A DNA stretch of 64,000 bases from assembly GCA_025057755.1 (NCBI GenBank), contig JANWVC010000008.1, forward strand, positions 224,724-288,723, in the 5' to 3' direction. Positions 40,898 through 51,800 of this stretch are shown here, piece after piece. The notes beneath the pieces were generated by a model. The model searched no databases. It was not told the DNA's origin and was given only the letters and a program-made list of their open reading frames with translations. Position 1 is the first letter of the stretch; every line of letters starts with the position of its first letter. Origin of the DNA: Limisphaera sp. Its GTDB lineage: Bacteria; Verrucomicrobiota; Verrucomicrobiia; Limisphaerales; Limisphaeraceae. The translations under genes were made by a program, and so were the position numbers.

Positions 40898-41890
40898 CTA
40901 CGAAGCTTCGGAGCTTCGCTGGAAGATCTGTTTGAGCCAACCGATATTCGTGGCGTAGTTGTGATGGAGATCGCGCGGCTTGCGCGCGTCGCGGGAACGT
41001 TCGACCACCAACCAGCCGCTCCAACCCATGCGGTCCAACGTCTGTTTGATCCGAGGCAAGTCGAGGCTGGGATCTTCCGGCAGACGCAGGCCATCTTCAT
41101 TGGAGGCATGAATTTGAATCAAACGCTGCGCGCCCAGAGTTTCCAACTCCGTAATCAGGTTACGACGGTGCTTCATTGCCTGAGCAAAATTGAAATAACT
41201 GCGAACAGCGGCTGAGCCGACTTCATCCAATAATTGGATTTCCTCCGCTGCAGGCAGGGAAGTTTCGATGCCGAGGACGACCCGGGCGGCTTCCACGGCA
41301 CCAGCTATTTCGCGTAACCGGGCAACGACAGAGGGTCGCAGCTCAGGCCGTGCCACTAGGTCGCAGGGTACACCCAGAGGAAGAAAAAGCACACGGATTC
41401 CAAGTGCCATGGCGGTTTGCAAGGCATCCTCGACCATCCTTGGTACCGAGGGACGCTCCACAAAAGATTGTGCATAAAAAGCGGACATGGCCAGAGAACA
41501 AAGGGTAATGTTGTGCTGCCGGGCTGTTTCCAAAAACGACGCGCGAAAGTCAGGATCCGCCAAGGCGTTTTGAAACGTCTCGCGTTGCCCCAGCGGTCCC
41601 ATATCCACCTCCAGACCCTGAGCTCCCAGTTCAGCGGCCAGACTGATAGCGCGTAACGTTTGGCGTTGTAAGAGCATCCAGTCGCAGACACCAATTCGGT
41701 AACGGGAGCCAGATGCAGTCAGGGAACCGTAGAGAATGCGACCTTTCAACAATTCAACGCTGGCCAGGCTTCCGAGTGTCACGTGCCTAAGGAATTCTCG
41801 ACGGGACCCTTGCAATCCTGACTCCGAGATCTCTTTGGTAGGATCGAATTCTGTTGGGGAGACGGATAACTCTGATTCTGGACTCTTCAT
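40898..41890 (-). CDS. Exported sugar phosphate isomerase/epimerase (TIM barrel)
   Basis: Twin-arginine-like SRREFLRHVTLGSLASVELL, then RIGVCDWMLLQRQTLRAISLAAELGAQGLEVDMG and C-terminal GWSGWLVVERSRD. Confidence 0.8.
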   Translation of the reverse strand: MKSPESELSVSPTEFDPTKEISESGLQGSRREFLRHVTLGSLASVELLKGRILYGSLTASGSRYRIGVCDWMLLQRQTLRAISLAAELGAQGLEVDMGPLGQRETFQNALADPDFRASFLETARQHNITLCSLAMSAFYAQSFVERPSVPRMVEDALQTAMALGIRVLFLPLGVPCDLVARPELRPSVVARLREIAGAVEAARVVLGIETSLPAAEEIQLLDEVGSAAVRSYFNFAQAMKHRRNLITELETLGAQRLIQIHASNEDGLRLPEDPSLDLPRIKQTLDRMGWSGWLVVERSRDARKPRDLHHNYATNIGWLKQIFQRSSEAS

Positions 41891-43030
41891 AGCAGTTTGG
41901 TGTGGATGTTAGGATCAAGAGCGAGGACGGCACCGAAGCTCGCTTGCGATAGTTCCCGCGCATCAGGTTCGTGTCCTGAGGAACAGCCAACGGCCGTCAC
42001 GCACGCTCCCAGGGGCAAAGATAGACCACCCATCACTCACACAACACAGGCACAATGATAAATCAACGGCCGTTCCAAAGGCAAATATAGGCGACAGTGT
42101 TTGCCGCGTCTCCGTGAAGCGCAGCTTGCCTTAGCGCCCGCCTAATAAGGGGACTCCGCTTGGACCTCTTGGCTCGCTCGGCGTCCCGTAAAGCGCGCGT
42201 GCCCGGAAAGCACAAATAAGTAAGCGACCCGGATTGTACATTATCACGGATGGTGAGAACGTAGCCCATGGAGGCCTTGGTGATTGTATTCATGGTTCGG
42301 CTGGTCAATGACGCTCGCATGACACATCCTTAAGCGGTGCAATTTCGGACCAGTTGCCGTGCAGGGGGGAACCTCCACGGTTGCACCAGGTCTTCATGCT
42401 TGTTTTTCACCGACACCGGCCCGACCCAAAACGTACTGCAACCACAGATTTTTCCCAGGAAAGATGCATAGACGTGGAGGCATCTCCTTTGACGTCTGTC
42501 AGTCAAAACAATAGAAGCACGAGTAGCTTGCAACCCAGCAAAAGTCCCCGTTGCTCGGAATTTGCAGGCTGCAAAGTTGAACGACCATCCCGATCTCGCT
42601 TTTTACCCGACTGTGGATGTTGAAGTAAAAATATCTAACATGGTAATTCCAAGGGCTTGGAGCTACAGACCGGTAAAAGACCCACCGCTGGGATCGATGG
42701 CCGTGAACATCAACCTGGGGGCGGGCTGCAATCGGCGACTCAACGTGGTTGGGCCCAGAGAAGCAGCGCCGGAATACGGAATACCGAACGATCGCAGCCA
42801 AGATGCAGCCTATTGGAAGCGGCACGTCGGTCGGGTTCGGCTCTGGCACGAGTTCCTGTTCGAACCACGGTCGTCACATCCTTTCGATGGGCCATAAGTG
42901 CGAATTGCATATCGGGGCCCGCTAGTGCCCTACCCGACTTCTGGGGGAGCCCTTGTTCCAACATGAATTGATGAAATGATAGAAGAATGCATGCGGTAAT
43001 TGGCCGATGCGCTGCGCGCGGTGATCGTGC

Positions 43031-44818
43031 TCAGCGGTTCGGCAGGATCAAGGGATCGACATTGTTTCGAAGGTCCGTCCAATCTGGAGCCGGCCCCCGC
43101 GGATCGAGGCCATAAAGAAAAGCTTCGATGTTGGTATAACCATCGCCATTGAGATCGGTGGAGGCGTCTGCAGGGTCCTCCGGATTAAGCCCATGCGCTT
43201 GTTCCCATGCGTCCGCCATGCCGTCGTTGTCTCGATCAGCGTATGGCTCCCCACGGTAGGGTGGATAACCGCCGACCTCGTCTGGGTGAGTGATGATGCC
43301 CAAAGGAACGAGACGGCCGATGCGCGCGATGGTGGCCTCATTATAACCAACCTGGCGAAGAAGGTTGGTGAGACCGGACCACGGTGTGGCCCCGTGGCCT
43401 GCGCCAGTTCGTACCATGCGGATGATCCGTTCGTCTATGGCGTCACGGCGCGGGAGCGAAGCACCGGCATGCCGGAGAACGTCTTCATACGCCTCCACGG
43501 CTGATTGAATCCGAAGTGGCGCATGCGGGAACGGCGCACGCGTTCGAATGCGAGCCAACACGATATCTAACGGATCCCGCGCTGGGTCGGGTTGAACACC
43601 GCCATCCCAGTTGTCGGCGGTTACGCGGAGATTACCCTCCACAACGTTGCCGGACACGTATGCAAGGCCGAAATTGTCCACGTTCGTGCGACTGCGTTCA
43701 GACTCAGGCTTGAGGATCCGCCAGGCCACGGGATCTTCTCGAGGTGTCGCAGGCCCAGGTTTGAAATAGTTCTGTATGATATTGAAGTAACTCCGATGAT
43801 CGCCGCCATCGATGGTACGATGCACCCAGTTATAAAGGACATTATTGACAAAAGTGATGTCCCCGTACATGCCGATACTCGGATTGCGGCCGCTGTTACA
43901 AGCCCAAAGATTGTGATGAAAAGTGCTGTTGAGCCCCCCAAGCGTGCTGCCAAAAGCGTGGTTGTACGTGTTCAACGCCTCGCTGAAAATAGAGTACTGA
44001 ATGGTGATATTTACCGTCGGTAATTTGAGCGCCGCAGTTCCGGCATCATTGTCGTGATCATACATGTGCCGGTACAAAGACATGTTTTCGTCTAAGCCCC
44101 AACTGGCGGAGACGTGATCAATCATGATATTGCCAATGGGGTTGCCCCCAAGCGAATCGTCGCGGTTTCCCACCCAGATCTGGCCACGCCGGAATCGCAT
44201 GTGGCGAATCACCACGTCGTGCGTGTCTATGGCAACAGTAGCTCCGGCAATGCAAACTCCATCGCCAGGTGCAGTATTGCCGGCTATGGTGATGTAGGGA
44301 GCTCGGATGTGAATCGGCGATTCTAACCGAATGATCCCAGCTACGTTGAAAACCACAATCCGAGGTCCGCCCGCTTCGCAGGCTTCACGGAAAGTGCCTG
44401 GGCCCCGATCGGCGAGATTGGTGACCACGAAAACGCGTCCGCCGCGTCCCCCCGGAGTATACATCCCCCCGCCCCACGCGCCGGGGAAGGCCGGAATACG
44501 AGCGCGAATGAGGTCACCCGGTTGCGCTGCGCCAGGGCGCCAAGGGCGGCCCTTCGCGGCCCACTCACGAACCACTGGTTCGGCCCGCTGCCACGCCTCG
44601 GCATCCATCCGTTCCGCGTCGGCTTGTTTTCGTTCAGCTTCAGCCGCAATCTCGACTGGAATTTTGGGATACTGGGCCCAAAGAGAAAGAGCAGCAAACA
44701 ACACCAGCACCCCGACAGAGGTCCGGGCGGAATCTGGGGGTGCTCCCGATAGACCCAACCTTAAAGAAGACCGATTCGCCAATACAGAATCTCGAGCGGC
44801 TGGCATCATGCGGCGCAT
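43031..44818 (-). CDS. Pectate lyase-like right-handed beta-helix protein with C-terminal Ca-binding (DxDxDG) segment
   Basis: FPGAWGGGMYTPGGRGGRVFVVTNLADRGPGTFREACEAGGPRIVVFNVAGIIRLESPI...DRDNDGMADAWEQAHGLNPEDPADASTDLNGDGYTNIEAFL. Confidence 0.9.
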   Translation of the reverse strand: MRRMMPAARDSVLANRSSLRLGLSGAPPDSARTSVGVLVLFAALSLWAQYPKIPVEIAAEAERKQADAERMDAEAWQRAEPVVREWAAKGRPWRPGAAQPGDLIRARIPAFPGAWGGGMYTPGGRGGRVFVVTNLADRGPGTFREACEAGGPRIVVFNVAGIIRLESPIHIRAPYITIAGNTAPGDGVCIAGATVAIDTHDVVIRHMRFRRGQIWVGNRDDSLGGNPIGNIMIDHVSASWGLDENMSLYRHMYDHDNDAGTAALKLPTVNITIQYSIFSEALNTYNHAFGSTLGGLNSTFHHNLWACNSGRNPSIGMYGDITFVNNVLYNWVHRTIDGGDHRSYFNIIQNYFKPGPATPREDPVAWRILKPESERSRTNVDNFGLAYVSGNVVEGNLRVTADNWDGGVQPDPARDPLDIVLARIRTRAPFPHAPLRIQSAVEAYEDVLRHAGASLPRRDAIDERIIRMVRTGAGHGATPWSGLTNLLRQVGYNEATIARIGRLVPLGIITHPDEVGGYPPYRGEPYADRDNDGMADAWEQAHGLNPEDPADASTDLNGDGYTNIEAFLYGLDPRGPAPDWTDLRNNVDPLILPNR

Positions 44819-44819
44819 G

Positions 44820-45587
44820 TCAGCGAGAACTGGGGTGATTGGTTGAGCCGGCACCCATGGACTGGCGCAGGCGTCGCTCGGCAGCCTGGAGGTCATATCC
44901 GGCAGATGAGAGATAGTTGTTGATACGCCCTTTATAGCGGTTAAAGAGGATGTGTTTGTCACGAGCGGATCCTTCGTCCATGGCCAATTCACGGGCTTCG
45001 TATAGCATGGCCCGGATGTGCTGTCTCTGTTCTTCGGTCAGTTCGGGCAACAGGCGCAGGTAGGCCCTGTAAGTAATCTCGGCCAGGCGATATGTCATCC
45101 CGTCCTTAATTTGATCGATTTGTTCCGGGCGAAGTTCCGTTTCAAGGCGGCCCAGGAATTCTCGGCGGGCCAAATCCAGTTCGACCCTGGTCTGCCGGAG
45201 AATCTGTTCCTGCGCCCGCTTGTATGAATTTGAATCCTGTGCAATATGGGAAGGGATTTCTTTAAGGGCTTGATCTCGCCAAGCGTGAATTCGTCGAAGC
45301 GTACGATATTGCTCCATGATTATCGCATGAACGCGATTGGAGTGAGCATCTGCTTCGAGCCGAAGCGGGATTAAAATCTGCTCCGCTCGGGCGGCAATGG
45401 CACCGTGGTAGGCCTGCTCTTCTGCATCCTTAACAACAGTTTGGCTGCCCGGAGGCTGCGCGATTGCCATAGGCAAATCGGAACCGACAATGCAGGTGCA
45501 TGCCGTTAATAAAGCAAGGGTTACCAAGCCAACTCGCCGTAACAAGCCACGAGATAACATTGAGTCGATCATTCGGGCCATAGCCAT
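44820..45587 (-). CDS. DUF3826-like secreted protein
   Basis: Signal peptide, C-terminal RYKGRINNYLSSAGYDLQAAER motif as remembered for DUF3826 proteins. Located between pectate lyase and sialidase-like genes. Confidence 0.7.
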   Translation of the reverse strand: MAMARMIDSMLSRGLLRRVGLVTLALLTACTCIVGSDLPMAIAQPPGSQTVVKDAEEQAYHGAIAARAEQILIPLRLEADAHSNRVHAIIMEQYRTLRRIHAWRDQALKEIPSHIAQDSNSYKRAQEQILRQTRVELDLARREFLGRLETELRPEQIDQIKDGMTYRLAEITYRAYLRLLPELTEEQRQHIRAMLYEARELAMDEGSARDKHILFNRYKGRINNYLSSAGYDLQAAERRLRQSMGAGSTNHPSSR

Positions 45588-46759
45588 ACGGTTTCCGTCA
45601 TAGGAATCAAACGAAGCTGGTTGGGATCCAGTACAACGTGTTTGATGCGTTCCCGTTTCCATGTGTAAGTGATGTGAACGAGACCATCCCCGGTCTGGAT
45701 CACGGCGGGATAGGAAAAGCCGTTGGGAGCCGCAGGGTCATGCTCCAGCATAAGCGCGGCAAACCACCGACGGCCATCGGGCGAAATGGCTACATTCAGG
45801 GGCGTGCGCATGCGGGGCCGAGCTGCATGGTTGTAAACCAGCAAATGGCGACCATCTCTCAAAGTAATGGCGTCGGTACCGGCATTGGGGTTGGGCAACT
45901 GCGTCAACCGCATTCTGCCCCATGTGCGGCCACCATCACGCGACCATATCTCAAAGATTCGACCTTGACGCGTGCGACCCACTGCTTGCAGGCGGTGGCG
46001 GCCATGCACGAGCACGCTGGGCTGGATGGCCCCAACAACCTGGCCATCATTCAAAGGCGGTGTTCGTATCCAGGTGCGGCCCAAGTCCGGAGTTCGTTCG
46101 AAGTGCACCCGCCACCCTTCCGGGCCTTCGGTGCTCGATCCACAAAGCAGGTCGCCATTGGGGAGTTGTATCGGCTTGTTTTTGATCGGGCCCAAGATGC
46201 CCTCAGGTAACCGTTGCGGAGCTGACCAGGTCCGACCATCATCGTGCGAAATCTTCATTACGCCCCACCAGGAACTGGGACTCGGCCCCACTTTGTAGAA
46301 CAAAAGTAATGGCCCCCCGTCCGGGCGGAAAAGAACAGGATTCCATGTCGGATATCGCCTGGTGGGTGACTCTGCCCCATTGGCCACTTCGACCGGAAAT
46401 GTCCACCGGCCATTTTCGCGACGCGACAACCAAATGCCTACATCGGGATGGCGCTCATGGGTTCCTCCGAACCAGGCAGCAACTAAGCCCGAGGGGGTTT
46501 CCACAATAGTGGAAGCATGACAGGAAGGGAAGGGAGCCGCGTCGAAAATAAACTCGCTATGAATAAGTCCGGGCATCTGTGCTGAACCCATCGATGCGCA
46601 GAGCCCTACGGTCAGTAAGAACATAAGTAGGCCTTCGGGATGTATCCAGGTACGACAGGCCCGTATCGGCATAAACATAGGGACCGCGACAAGGCCATCT
46701 CGCACCTTTTGGACGACCCTGCGCGCACTCAAACGGGAACAATTGACGGTCATGGGCAC
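45569..46759 (-). CDS. Sialidase/BNR-repeat family protein (exo-alpha-sialidase-like fold)
   Basis: Asp-box-like SHDDGRTWSAPQRL, SRDGGRTWGRMRL; FPSCHASTIVETPSGLVAAWFGGTHERHPDVGIWLSRREN. Confidence 0.87.
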   Translation of the reverse strand: MPMTVNCSRLSARRVVQKVRDGLVAVPMFMPIRACRTWIHPEGLLMFLLTVGLCASMGSAQMPGLIHSEFIFDAAPFPSCHASTIVETPSGLVAAWFGGTHERHPDVGIWLSRRENGRWTFPVEVANGAESPTRRYPTWNPVLFRPDGGPLLLFYKVGPSPSSWWGVMKISHDDGRTWSAPQRLPEGILGPIKNKPIQLPNGDLLCGSSTEGPEGWRVHFERTPDLGRTWIRTPPLNDGQVVGAIQPSVLVHGRHRLQAVGRTRQGRIFEIWSRDGGRTWGRMRLTQLPNPNAGTDAITLRDGRHLLVYNHAARPRMRTPLNVAISPDGRRWFAALMLEHDPAAPNGFSYPAVIQTGDGLVHITYTWKRERIKHVVLDPNQLRLIPMTETVWLWPE

Positions 46760-49700
46760 ACAATTTGATACCGTCCGCTGCCGAGGTGCAAGGCAGGACG
46801 AGGCAAATGGGTGTGAACACTCAAGAGGCCATCTGCGTAACGAACCGCTTGGCCGTTAATTCGGACCTGGTCAACCTGATCGCAATGGAGTTCCACCCAG
46901 GCCGTAGTGTTGGGTGGAATGCAAATGTCCCATACCAGTGAGTTGTGGATTCGTCGCCATTCGCTATGCACCAGCCCAAAGGGAGTCATACGACGAGCAC
47001 TTACCCATACCAACCCGGGAACAAATTGTGGGGCCATGCGTAAGAGCCGATAACCGGGCTTCTCCCCGTCAGGCGCTATGCCAGCAAGACATTCGTAAAG
47101 CCAGAGAACCAGGTCGCCCACGAGCATGACATGGTTGCCTGAGTTCATGCCCGGTTCGGCTGTATCTCCATTCCACAATTCCCAAATGGTTGTGGCACCC
47201 TGCCGGACCATATACCCCCAACTCGGATAATTTGTTTGCGTGGCAATTCGGAACGCAAGGTCGGGTCGACCATGCCGGGTGAGAGTTCGCATAAGATGCT
47301 GAACTCCGATCAAGCCAGTAGCTGGGTGACCGTGGTTGAGCACCTCTATATTGTGAACAAGAGTGGCAAAGACCCTGTCGCGTTCGGACTCCGGCACAAG
47401 ATTTAGCGCGAGGGTCAGAATGCAGGCAGTCTGAGTGCCGTTCCCGTATTGACCGCGTTCAGAATCGTAAAAAGCATGGTGGAAGGCGCGAGCCATGGTT
47501 TGAGCTTGATGTTCCCACGCGGCGGCTTCCTCGGGCCGTCCCAGTAAGCGGGCATAGCGGGCCATCAAACGAAGATCGTGCACGAAATAGGCAGTGGCAA
47601 TCAACGTGGGATCAGTCCGACGAGCGGGATCGCGGGAGTGAATGAGTTGCGGGTCTTCCGGAGGCACACACCAATCGCCATAGCTGTCCTTGGATATGAG
47701 GCCGTTGGTGACATAACCGGACATGTATCGAATCCACTGTGCGGCTGCAGAGTAAGTGTCTTGCAGAAAACGAAAATCCCCATACTGCCGGTATAGAAGG
47801 CCGGGAGCGCTGAGGAACGTGCTTGGCCAGGTGACATTATCCGAGTAAATGGGCCAATAAGGGGGCGCAACATCGGGAAGGCTGCCGGAGGGGCGCTGCG
47901 CGTCAGCGATATCACGCAGCCATTTGCGGTAAAATCGAGCCACGTCAAAAACATGGGCTTCGCCGGCACATTCCTCCAGCCTGTCACCCAACCATCCTTG
48001 ACGCTCATCACGCTGCGGACAATCGGTGGGAATGCTGCGGTAATTCGCGCGTAAGCCCCAGACCACGTTTTGATAAATGCGATTCAGCAAGGGATGCGAA
48101 CAAGTGAAGTCACCGACGCGCGGCAAGTCATCGTGGACCACACAGGCGGTGAGCGTGTGAGGGCCAGGACGACCGGGGTAACCGGTTAACTCCACATAGC
48201 GAAATCCGTGGTAGGTGAACCGAGGTTCGTAAATTTCCTCACCCTGACCTTTCAATATGTACCGATCTGTCTGTTGCGCACCGCGTAGATTGGCGAGATC
48301 AAGGTGTCCATCGGGCCGCAACCGCTCGGCATGTCGAAGCTGCACGGTGGTGCCGGCCGGACCACGCACACGTAAGCGGCACCATCCGGCGAGATTTTGT
48401 CCAAAGTCGAAAATGAAAACCCCGGGACTGGGCTCACGAATGAAAACCGGAGCCAGCATCTGTGTAATCCGCATAGGTTCAATAGGCTGGGCAACGACTT
48501 GACCTGCAGGGGCGGGCATGATGGAGGCAGGTTCCCAATCCGCATCGTCATACCCGGGTAGGTCCCAGCCAGTGAGCTCGCGGCGCGCGTCGTATTCTTC
48601 CCCGTCAAACTCACTGTTACTACGAATGGGGCCTTCATCCGTTAGGCGCCAAGAGGAATCGGTTGCGAGGGTAGTGACGGAACCATCCGTGTGTTCGATC
48701 CGCAGATGAAGCATCAGTTGCGGAAATCCATAACTGACGGTGCCGGCATACACGCGGCTGCGGTCGGCGTAGAATCGTCCGTTGCCCAGCACAGCGCCCA
48801 TGGCGTTGGCACCCCTGCGCAAAAGGCGGGTAACATCTGCCGAGAGATAAAACACCCGCTTATCATAATGGCTCAGAGCCGGAGCCAGCACGGCATCACC
48901 CACGCGTGTTCCATTGAGGTACAATTCGGACCATCCCAGACCCGACCAATGGATAAGGGCGCGGCGCACCGGGCGATCCAGGACAAACTCTTTGCGCAAC
49001 CATCGGGCTGGGAGACGTCGCTCCTCGGCTGTCATAATGGCGCCCCAGGGCGCCATCCCCGCAGGCCCCAGAACACGCGCCCATTCCCAGTCTGAATCCT
49101 CGAAGTCAGGGCGATGCCAGCCAGGCACTTCTTCGGAGTGGACCTTCCACTCAGAATCAGTGGGAATTACTAACGGCGGGCCTTCCTCAAACTGGACCCA
49201 CAGCCGCCCGATGACACCAGCGGGTTTGTTTGGCGCGGTGTTGCGACCTGTCAGCCCAAGTACGAGGGTCTGGCCGGGCTCCACGCGCGTAGTGATGTCG
49301 TTCCATTTAACCCGTCGCGGATGATTACGCGCCCCTAGGTCCAAACCGTTCAGCCAGCCGCGGCATTCATTGTCACCTGTGTATTCAAAAACAGCTCGCA
49401 CAATCCGCCGGTCAGGCGGTAACGTTACAACCCGCCGGAACCAATTGGTGCCAGCCGGAGCACGAAGCGGATCCGCTACGCTGGGATGCCAGATCCAAAA
49501 GGTTTGATCGAGCCAATTTGTGGTTTCCCGCCCAGGCTTTCCAATCCAACGGGCCTGCCACTCGACTGGATCCAAGATTCCCATGGTCCAATGAGCCGCG
49601 CGGCTCCATGGAGAGCAGCGACCGTGGTTATCCCAGACTCGCACGCGCCACCACACTTGCTGGTGCGACGACAAAGGCCGGCCTGAATAGGGGACAAGAT

Positions 49701-50052
49701 GAGATTGGTCCGATTCAACTCGACCGCTATCCCAAAGGTCAGGTTGATTACGATGAAGACGCCGCAGATCGGAGGCGACCTGCACCTGCCAGGCCACCTG
49801 CAAAACATGGAACCGGTCATCTTCCAACCGCCAACTCAGAACCGGTCGGAGTTCATCAACACCGCAGGGATTGACGCGTCCCTCACAACGCAGGTCCACC
49901 ACTTCCAGGGCACTAACCCACACCCAGTTGCTTAGCAAGACGATTCCGACCCGCAGCCCCAGAGTGATCAAGGCTCGGTCAGAGGGAAAACGCGGGCACA
50001 GGGCCCGATGCGGACACCGGTCGTCATCAGCCATCCGAGGCGACACCCGCAT
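46750..50052 (-). CDS. Alpha-L-rhamnosidase (GH78-like)
   Basis: LRCEGRVNPCGVDELRPVLSWRLEDD, NYRSIPTDCPQRDERQGWLGD, SWGYMVRQGATTIWELWNGD. Confidence 0.93.
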   Translation of the reverse strand: MRVSPRMADDDRCPHRALCPRFPSDRALITLGLRVGIVLLSNWVWVSALEVVDLRCEGRVNPCGVDELRPVLSWRLEDDRFHVLQVAWQVQVASDLRRLHRNQPDLWDSGRVESDQSHLVPYSGRPLSSHQQVWWRVRVWDNHGRCSPWSRAAHWTMGILDPVEWQARWIGKPGRETTNWLDQTFWIWHPSVADPLRAPAGTNWFRRVVTLPPDRRIVRAVFEYTGDNECRGWLNGLDLGARNHPRRVKWNDITTRVEPGQTLVLGLTGRNTAPNKPAGVIGRLWVQFEEGPPLVIPTDSEWKVHSEEVPGWHRPDFEDSDWEWARVLGPAGMAPWGAIMTAEERRLPARWLRKEFVLDRPVRRALIHWSGLGWSELYLNGTRVGDAVLAPALSHYDKRVFYLSADVTRLLRRGANAMGAVLGNGRFYADRSRVYAGTVSYGFPQLMLHLRIEHTDGSVTTLATDSSWRLTDEGPIRSNSEFDGEEYDARRELTGWDLPGYDDADWEPASIMPAPAGQVVAQPIEPMRITQMLAPVFIREPSPGVFIFDFGQNLAGWCRLRVRGPAGTTVQLRHAERLRPDGHLDLANLRGAQQTDRYILKGQGEEIYEPRFTYHGFRYVELTGYPGRPGPHTLTACVVHDDLPRVGDFTCSHPLLNRIYQNVVWGLRANYRSIPTDCPQRDERQGWLGDRLEECAGEAHVFDVARFYRKWLRDIADAQRPSGSLPDVAPPYWPIYSDNVTWPSTFLSAPGLLYRQYGDFRFLQDTYSAAAQWIRYMSGYVTNGLISKDSYGDWCVPPEDPQLIHSRDPARRTDPTLIATAYFVHDLRLMARYARLLGRPEEAAAWEHQAQTMARAFHHAFYDSERGQYGNGTQTACILTLALNLVPESERDRVFATLVHNIEVLNHGHPATGLIGVQHLMRTLTRHGRPDLAFRIATQTNYPSWGYMVRQGATTIWELWNGDTAEPGMNSGNHVMLVGDLVLWLYECLAGIAPDGEKPGYRLLRMAPQFVPGLVWVSARRMTPFGLVHSEWRRIHNSLVWDICIPPNTTAWVELHCDQVDQVRINGQAVRYADGLLSVHTHLPRPALHLGSGRYQIVCP

Positions 50053-50802
50053 ATCTCATCGGATAATGCAAGCCCGGGAACTACCGCAACAGAGAGTAGC
50101 GCCTTGGCCTGACATTTTACATGCGGATTTTGACAAGAACACTGCGGTAAAAGGTGCGGCCATGGTTTGGAGACGGAGACCTGAAACGCAACTGGAGCCG
50201 CAGGGGTTGGAGTGGCCGACCTCCTATGATGGACCTCCCGCGAAGCGTGGCTTAGTTCCTGAACTAACGGCCCTGGCCACGCAAGTGGAGTTAACTAGAA
50301 AGTGCGCTGACACTCGCCTAGGCGACCTTCAGCGACCTTATCCTGAAAAGTAGCTGTTTCATCGAGGTTTATCACACGGGTGGTGCTCCCACCATCACTC
50401 GGGCATCCCTGTCCATATGGAGCCTTTGGATCACCCACCAATTGGCTCTGCCTGACGGCTTCGGTCTAGTAATCCTTGCATGTTAGAGAAATGAGCGCCA
50501 CATCCCTAGATCCAGTCCCGGAGGGAACCCGCGCGGAGAACACGTTTGTTTTGGAATATACGCACCGCTTTGGTTACGTGCCAAGCAATACGCCACAAGA
50601 ATGTCCAGGATGATCACCGCGTATGTTCATCATGCCCCCATGACACCTGGATGGCGTGGGATTGCTTACGTAAAGCCACAGAGGCACCTTGAAGCAGCTT
50701 TATATATGCGCCGGGGACAGATATACTACGAGCGACATATATGAGCGGCGCGTTATTACCCATACAGACGCCTCCTTGCACAGAATGGTCACAGAGATGA
50801 CG

Positions 50803-50833
50803 TTATCCACACAGCGGAACGTAACATGTGGAT
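50803..50833. promoter_or_regulatory. Consensus DnaA box with a convergent partial box
   Basis: TTATCCACA (50803-50811) and TGTGGAT (50827-50833) form a 7-bp inverted repeat in a noncoding, AT-punctuated intergenic region. Confidence 0.45.
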
Positions 50834-51359
50834 TCCCCCTGGAGGCGCATTGATGGGACACAGTCGCACGTTGCAGCGGCAAGGAACTGCAGCACTGTTG
50901 CACGTGGAATCGTGGAGGCCTGCTGCTGAATAGGCGACCACGAATAATCTTTGTAAAGTCTCCTGTGAACGAGATCTATTGTGAGCGGCGCAGCGACGTG
51001 TTTGTCGGGCCCGTTATTATAAAAAGCGCAGTGGCTGACCGCTTGCTGTGGTGAGCGCGCTGTCGTAGTGCGCGCACCTAAAAGGCGTAAACGCTGGTAC
51101 GAGCGCGGCGACTATTGGAATCACGCGAAAGGGCCAGGCCACCGGTGGTGCGCTGATAAGATAGACGGGATGGACCGAGGCGGTAACGATCAGGGAAGGA
51201 TTGTAGGTAGGCGGCAGATGGGACGTATGCGATATTACCGGCGAAGAGAGCGCGGCTGTTGTTAGGTGTGGCGGCGGCAGGAGTGCGTCGACAGATGCGA
51301 GAGAAGAGAATCGTGAGGCGGGCAAAGGATGGGGGAAATGGCCCGGCGATAGACGCGGC

Positions 51360-51800
51360 GTGTTTTTCCCGTGGCATTACAGCCCAGGCTGTACGTGGCG
51401 TGAAAAGCAGCGAGCGGTGTGCTCAACCGAGGTGCCTGAAAAATCGGAGCGGATGCCGACGAGGCGAGAGGAAGCCGGTGGAACCGAAAAGGAGGCGCAT
51501 GTGGTTCGTAGGCTGCCGAGGCTTAAAAATTGCTTAAAGGTCTCCTTGATAAGAGAGGGTGCGTTGTATAGTGTTGTTGGGGGTCGCAAAGTTTTCAGGG
51601 AAAATGTGCGATCCGGAACCTATTTTAAGCCAGTCATGCCCGGTGTTGGAGCAGGCCCACGAAGACTGGTGGTACTCAGTGTTTTGCTCGGGGTTTCTAT
51701 TGTGTTAGTTCTAGCGGTTGTTCGGTGGAGCCGTGCCAACAAGATGCCACCGACACAAACGCAACACAGAACAAAGAAAGCACAGAAAAATGAGCAGTAA
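51360..51800 (+). pseudogene. Probable remnant of a C-terminally anchored secreted protein (module 1)
   Basis: Only the C-terminal TM + basic tail (RRLVVLSVLLGVSIVLVLAVVRWSRANKMPPTQTQHRTKKAQKNEQ) looks protein-like. It overlaps the downstream Cys-rich ORF, as in modules 3 and 4. Confidence 0.4.

Noticed and set aside
50160-50353. Short ORF MVWRRRPETQLEPQGLEWPTSYDGPPAKRGL... as an integrase/transposase remnant
   Set aside because: No DDE, tyrosine-recombinase or HTH motif could be recognised.
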